In this document: in pieces, positions 61,043 to 64,000 of the stretch | How the letters are laid out: each line of letters opens with the position of its first letter | How positions within the stretch are numbered: the first letter of the stretch is position 1 | Source: JAHBTB01 sp964451255 | GTDB lineage: Bacteria; Armatimonadota; Fimbriimonadia; Fimbriimonadales; Fimbriimonadaceae | Assembly: GCA_964451255.1 (NCBI GenBank) | Contig: CAYVHL010000001.1 | Coordinates: 1,054,001 to 1,118,000, forward strand | Direction of reading: 5' to 3' | DNA length: 64,000 bases | Program-made: the position numbers and the translations under genes | Notes under the pieces: generated by a model | The model's database searches: none | Told to the model about the DNA's origin: nothing | What the model saw: only the letters and a program-made list of their open reading frames with translations

Positions 61043-61148
61043 TCTACGGCGTGTTACTTACCCTTTATAGATTCAGGCCGTCCTTGATCGCCAGGGGCAA
61101 AGACGTGGAGAATGAGTACCCCGGATCGTCCGGGGACGAGACTCGTAA

Positions 61149-62141
61149 ATGACCGGTACCGATGCTTCCCGCGCACCATCCGCCCTCATCGAGGGTAGCC
61201 AAACGGAAGCACCGGTTCTCTTCTCTGTCGTGCGCCATTCCGCCAACGACGGCGCGGTCGGTCTCGCCGAGCGATTCTCGTCGGGCCTTTGCTCGTTCGT
61301 GGCGGTCGTAGGCCCGTCGGGGTGGGGCAAATCGACGCTCTTGGAAGCTACCGCCAAGGCAATCCGCGAAGAAAAGGGTCATCCCGTCTTCACCGTCCCC
61401 GCTACCAGGTGGGTGGAAAGCAAGGGCCTCGTAGGAGACATCGGCCCCGTTATCGTCGACGACGCCCAAGACGCCCTCAAGAACCCACGGTCGTGCCATC
61501 TGCTCCGACAAGCGCTCGCTGCCAGGCATAGGTTGCGCCGCCCGACCATGCTGAGTTTTGCGGTTTCGCCGGGGCACCGTATGCGCCCGCCGGTTTGGCT
61601 GGCTTCGCAAGAGTGGTCGATCGGGGTTATGGACGAACCGTGCGGCTGTGGACGAGAATCGGTCGTCCGAGCCCTGGCCAAGGTGGAAGGAGTGGTCCTT
61701 GGCGATCCGGTGGTCAGGCTGGTCGCCCGGCACCTGCGTGGCAACGGAACGTCGATCCGCGGCGCCCTGCAGCGCCTGAAATTGGTGAAGCACAACTGGG
61801 ACTGCCGCGAGGATGTCTGCCGGGCCTGCGGCGTCCTCATGCCCTATGTCACTGGGGAAAACGGATGGGATCCTCGGGACGAGGTCTTTGAAGCGGTCAG
61901 CCAGACCCTGGACCGACGGGGGCCAGAGGCCAAGATGGCGGCGGCGGAGGTCTGCGCCTTCATCCTGCTTCACGAAGTCGGGCTTTCGGAGCGGGAAGTC
62001 GCCACCTTTCTGAGCGTCCCGCCCGCAAAGGCGTTCGCGATGGCCTCCGCCGTCGCCAAGAAGATGGACGGGCCCAGCCCCTCAAGTTCGGTCCTCGCTT
62101 GTAAGAATGCTGTTTTTGACCGGTTTTGCACCGGCGAGTGA
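61149..62141 (+). CDS. DnaA/Hda-family ATPase, truncated and divergent
   Basis: 330 residues lacking DnaA domain I. Residues 24-~215 align with DnaA domain III: SVVRHSANDGAVGLA, Walker A GPSGWGKST (55-63), Walker B VIVDDAQ (101-107, compare DnaA LLIDDIQ), and the sensor-2 region RGNGTSIRGALQRLK (compare NIRELEGALNRL). The box VII arginine finger position reads WLASQEWS, so it seems lost. Residues ~235-310 look like domain IV (EAKMAAAEVCAFILLHEVGL, SEREVATFL), but RDHTTV is replaced by PPAKAFAM. Either this genome's divergent initiator or a paralogue; I favour a paralogue. Confidence 0.7.
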   Translation: MTGTDASRAPSALIEGSQTEAPVLFSVVRHSANDGAVGLAERFSSGLCSFVAVVGPSGWGKSTLLEATAKAIREEKGHPVFTVPATRWVESKGLVGDIGPVIVDDAQDALKNPRSCHLLRQALAARHRLRRPTMLSFAVSPGHRMRPPVWLASQEWSIGVMDEPCGCGRESVVRALAKVEGVVLGDPVVRLVARHLRGNGTSIRGALQRLKLVKHNWDCREDVCRACGVLMPYVTGENGWDPRDEVFEAVSQTLDRRGPEAKMAAAEVCAFILLHEVGLSEREVATFLSVPPAKAFAMASAVAKKMDGPSPSSSVLACKNAVFDRFCTGE

Positions 62142-62202
62142 CAAACCTCGTGGGTTACCGGGCCACGCTAAGACGTCATATGACCGACGAGTAAAGGGAA
62201 AC

Positions 62203-63438
62203 ATGCGGATCGTCAGGGACTTAGATCTGAACACACTGGCTGTGTCGCCTGACGCCACTTTCCAACAAGCCCTGGAGATGATGGTGGCGTCGGGCCAGAC
62301 TGCGGCCGCCGTCATGGAGGGCCGCGAGTTCCGTGGTGTGGTGACGGTCGAGGCTGCGGTGCTCAGCGATGCGGACGCGCCCGTGTCGGAAGCGATGCAG
62401 GGACGACGCCTTGACCTTGACCCGGAAGAACCTGTCAGGGCAGCGGCCAAGGCCTTTGTCGACAGCCAAAGCTCCGTCGCAGCGGTCTTTGAGAAGGGAA
62501 AGTTCCTTGGGCTCCTCTCCCCTCTAGCCCTGCTTGTGGAACTCGGTCGGTCTTGGGATCCCATGACGGGCCTCAGTTGGAGCGACCTGCTGCGAGACTG
62601 GGGCATCGAACAGCTGGAGGACGACCGCGAGATCACCGTCGTCCTTTTCGACATCGACGACTTTGGCAAGTTCAACAAGAAGCACGGGCATGTGGTAGGC
62701 GACAAAGTGGTGTGCGCGGTCGCGGACTTACTGAAGCGGACGGTGGACCCTGCCCTCGACCTGCTGGTTCGTTATGCAGGGGACGAGTTCGTCGTCACCA
62801 CGCTACGCAACCGTGGAGAGACTGAGGCGCTCGCCAGGAAGATCGCGGCCATCCCTGTGTCTGTGGCGGGGCTAACGGAAAGTGTCACAGTCTCGTTCGG
62901 TGTTTCGGGTGGCAAGCGGGCTTCGAGGCCGGGACGCACCACTGAGGACTCACGGACTCACGCGCAGTCGACCTTGGACAACCTCATCAACCTCGCGAGC
63001 AAAGCGATGACCGTGAACAAGCTTGCCAAGAAGGCTGGGACGACGGCTCAATCGGAAGGTCAAGGAGGCATCCGCGTGAGCATTGAGAGCACGGAGCCGG
63101 TTGTCGCCACGGTCGAAGCCACCTCCAGCGGTCGGGGCGGAGTCGGAACCGCTTTCAAGGGCAAGGGCCCCCTTGCTATGGCGATCGCCCGTGCGACCGT
63201 AGAAGCCTTGACGGCGGACACAGACGCCCGGATCAGGGTGGACGATGTGTTCTTCCACCTTGGCGAAGACGACGGCAAACTGGTGACGATGGTCGGCAGG
63301 TGGGCGGTGGGGCTCGAAGAACGCTCGATTGGCGGAACCGTCGCCGTCGGCCCAGACGCAGACCTTTCAGTGGCCCTAGCCACAGCCGCCGCGTTGGAGC
63401 CTGTGATCGCGGCCGGAACCAAGACAAAGCGCGTGTGA
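62203..63438 (+). CDS. CBS-pair / GGDEF-domain protein (c-di-GMP signalling)
   Basis: 411 residues from ATG 62203, preceded by AAAGGG; the longer frame from 62107 has no domain content. A CBS pair (~1-110, SPDATFQQALEMMVASGQTAAAVME) precedes a GGDEF domain with VVLFDIDDFGKFNKKHGHVVGD and RYAGDEFVV; the signature is AGDEF and the I-site RxxD is PALD, so product inhibition is likely lost. Residues ~290-411 form a separate C-terminal region of predicted alternating strands (ARIRVDDVFFHLGEDDGKLV). Cyclase activity is possible but unproven. Confidence 0.82.
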   Translation: MRIVRDLDLNTLAVSPDATFQQALEMMVASGQTAAAVMEGREFRGVVTVEAAVLSDADAPVSEAMQGRRLDLDPEEPVRAAAKAFVDSQSSVAAVFEKGKFLGLLSPLALLVELGRSWDPMTGLSWSDLLRDWGIEQLEDDREITVVLFDIDDFGKFNKKHGHVVGDKVVCAVADLLKRTVDPALDLLVRYAGDEFVVTTLRNRGETEALARKIAAIPVSVAGLTESVTVSFGVSGGKRASRPGRTTEDSRTHAQSTLDNLINLASKAMTVNKLAKKAGTTAQSEGQGGIRVSIESTEPVVATVEATSSGRGGVGTAFKGKGPLAMAIARATVEALTADTDARIRVDDVFFHLGEDDGKLVTMVGRWAVGLEERSIGGTVAVGPDADLSVALATAAALEPVIAAGTKTKRV

Positions 63439-63493
63439 CCCGGCAATGGGTCCAGTTCGAGCAAGCGCCAGCCTGGCGTAGTATGAAGATGAC

Positions 63494-64000
63494 ATGGACT
63501 CGGAACCCCAAGACCGGGCGACCCTGCTGATCGACAGGCTGGAGGGCATGATCCCTGCCGGAGACGCCAAAGCCGCCAACACCCTGGCCGCTTTGCGCGA
63601 AGAGCTACTCCGCCAGCATGGCAACGACGCCGAGCGGGAGGCCCTACTCGCCAGGTACGAGGAGGCCTACCAGAAGCTGACCCAGCCGGCCAACCGCATC
63701 GGGGTCATGCTCAGGCACCTGGACGATGGAAACGTCTTGATCGTCTTTGGCGACACCGAGTACGTCGCCATAGTAGATCCGAGTCTTAACCCGGATATTC
63801 TGAAGCCAGGTGGGCGGGTGCGCTTGAACGACGCTTATGCGGTCGTGGGCACCATCGAAGAGAGCGAGACCGGCGCGCTCATCACCGTCGGCGACGTCCT
63901 TGCCGACGGCAGGTTGCGGGTCGGCAACGACAGTCCGGGCTCGCAAGGACGTCTGGTCGGACGCGCCGACACATTGGCAGGCCACACGATCAAAACCGGT
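63494..64000 (+). CDS. N-terminal part of an ARC/Mpa-type proteasomal AAA ATPase, truncated by window edge
   Basis: 169 residues up to the edge. Residues ~15-65 form a helical coiled-coil segment (LREELLRQHGNDAEREALLARYEEAYQKL). After it comes an OB-fold region, RIGVMLRHLDDGNVLIVFG, YVAIVDPSLNPDILKPGGRVRLNDAYAVVG, with DVLADGRLRVGN, which matches the interdomain OB of ARC/Mpa (VNVSP..DxxxLKPGxxVLLNEAxxVV). The AAA module would lie outside the window. TAGTAT is nine bases before the ATG and there is no clear Shine-Dalgarno. Proteasome and Pup/UBact genes are expected downstream. Confidence 0.78.
   Translation, partial: MDSEPQDRATLLIDRLEGMIPAGDAKAANTLAALREELLRQHGNDAEREALLARYEEAYQKLTQPANRIGVMLRHLDDGNVLIVFGDTEYVAIVDPSLNPDILKPGGRVRLNDAYAVVGTIEESETGALITVGDVLADGRLRVGNDSPGSQGRLVGRADTLAGHTIKTG

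Overview
This 64 kb window is GC-rich bacterial chromosome, packed with genes on both strands and mostly housekeeping. No rRNA, tRNA, CRISPR array, transposase or phage module was seen, and no gap without a gene exceeds about 210 bases. The best guess for the host is a member of Armatimonadota (Fimbriimonas-like). This is an inference from pseudopilin proteins with a DUF1559-like body, a proteasome-type ATPase in a non-actinobacterial setting, and many lineage-style secreted proteins of unknown function. No database search was possible.

Layout. 0-2 kb: yidC (5' end outside the window) and jag/khpB. 2-3.6 kb: two unrecognised genes of visibly lower GC behind a promoter that carries a nine-G run. 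3.6-9.2 kb (minus): tal-pgi, an exported CFPC protein and tkt, covering non-oxidative pentose phosphate and glycolytic entry. 9.3-12.2 kb (plus): pseudopilin, 5'-nucleotidase-like phosphatase, superoxide dismutase. 12.3-15.8 kb (minus): SLBB export protein, rsmI, SurA/PpiD-like chaperone. 16-19.4 kb: lexA, a lipoprotein, pcrA. 19.6-25.2 kb: a surface protein, tatC, an MrfA-like helicase and DAHP synthase. 25.2-30.7 kb: a secreted protein with a pilin-like tail, then coaBC-gmk-yvcK-holin-like. 30.8-37.2 kb: mutS, an FG-GAP protein, a membrane-bound HTH-TPR protein, serS. 37.3-41.4 kb: a sugar nucleotidyltransferase/PMM-like fusion, polysaccharide deacetylase and HD phosphohydrolase, each overlapping the next by four bases. 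41.4-47.8 kb: a repeat protein, rpsF-ssb, phosphoglucose/phosphomannose isomerase, a HAD phosphatase with a histidine kinase, a Lon-N protein. 47.8-50.8 kb (minus): a four-gene operon ending in an M55 aminopeptidase. 50.8-56.1 kb: a DnaJ-WD40 fusion, a lipoprotein, an antiporter, gap. 56.2-61 kb: fliS, a FliT-like gene, prfB with its programmed frameshift, a dead-metzincin/DUF1573 protein and a tetraheme protein with a dead phosphatase domain. 61-64 kb: a DnaA-like ATPase, a CBS-GGDEF protein, and the start of an ARC/Mpa-type proteasomal ATPase that runs off the right edge.

Themes. (1) Several genes carry a -10-like TANNNT or CATANT hexamer 6-10 bases before the start codon and no Shine-Dalgarno, which suggests leaderless transcripts. 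(2) Four proteins look like pseudoenzymes: a PMM domain, a metzincin, a metallophosphatase and a DnaA-type ATPase that have lost key residues. (3) The ARC/Mpa-like gene at the right edge predicts a Pup/UBact-proteasome locus just outside the window. (4) The nine-G run suggests a phase-variable secreted protein.
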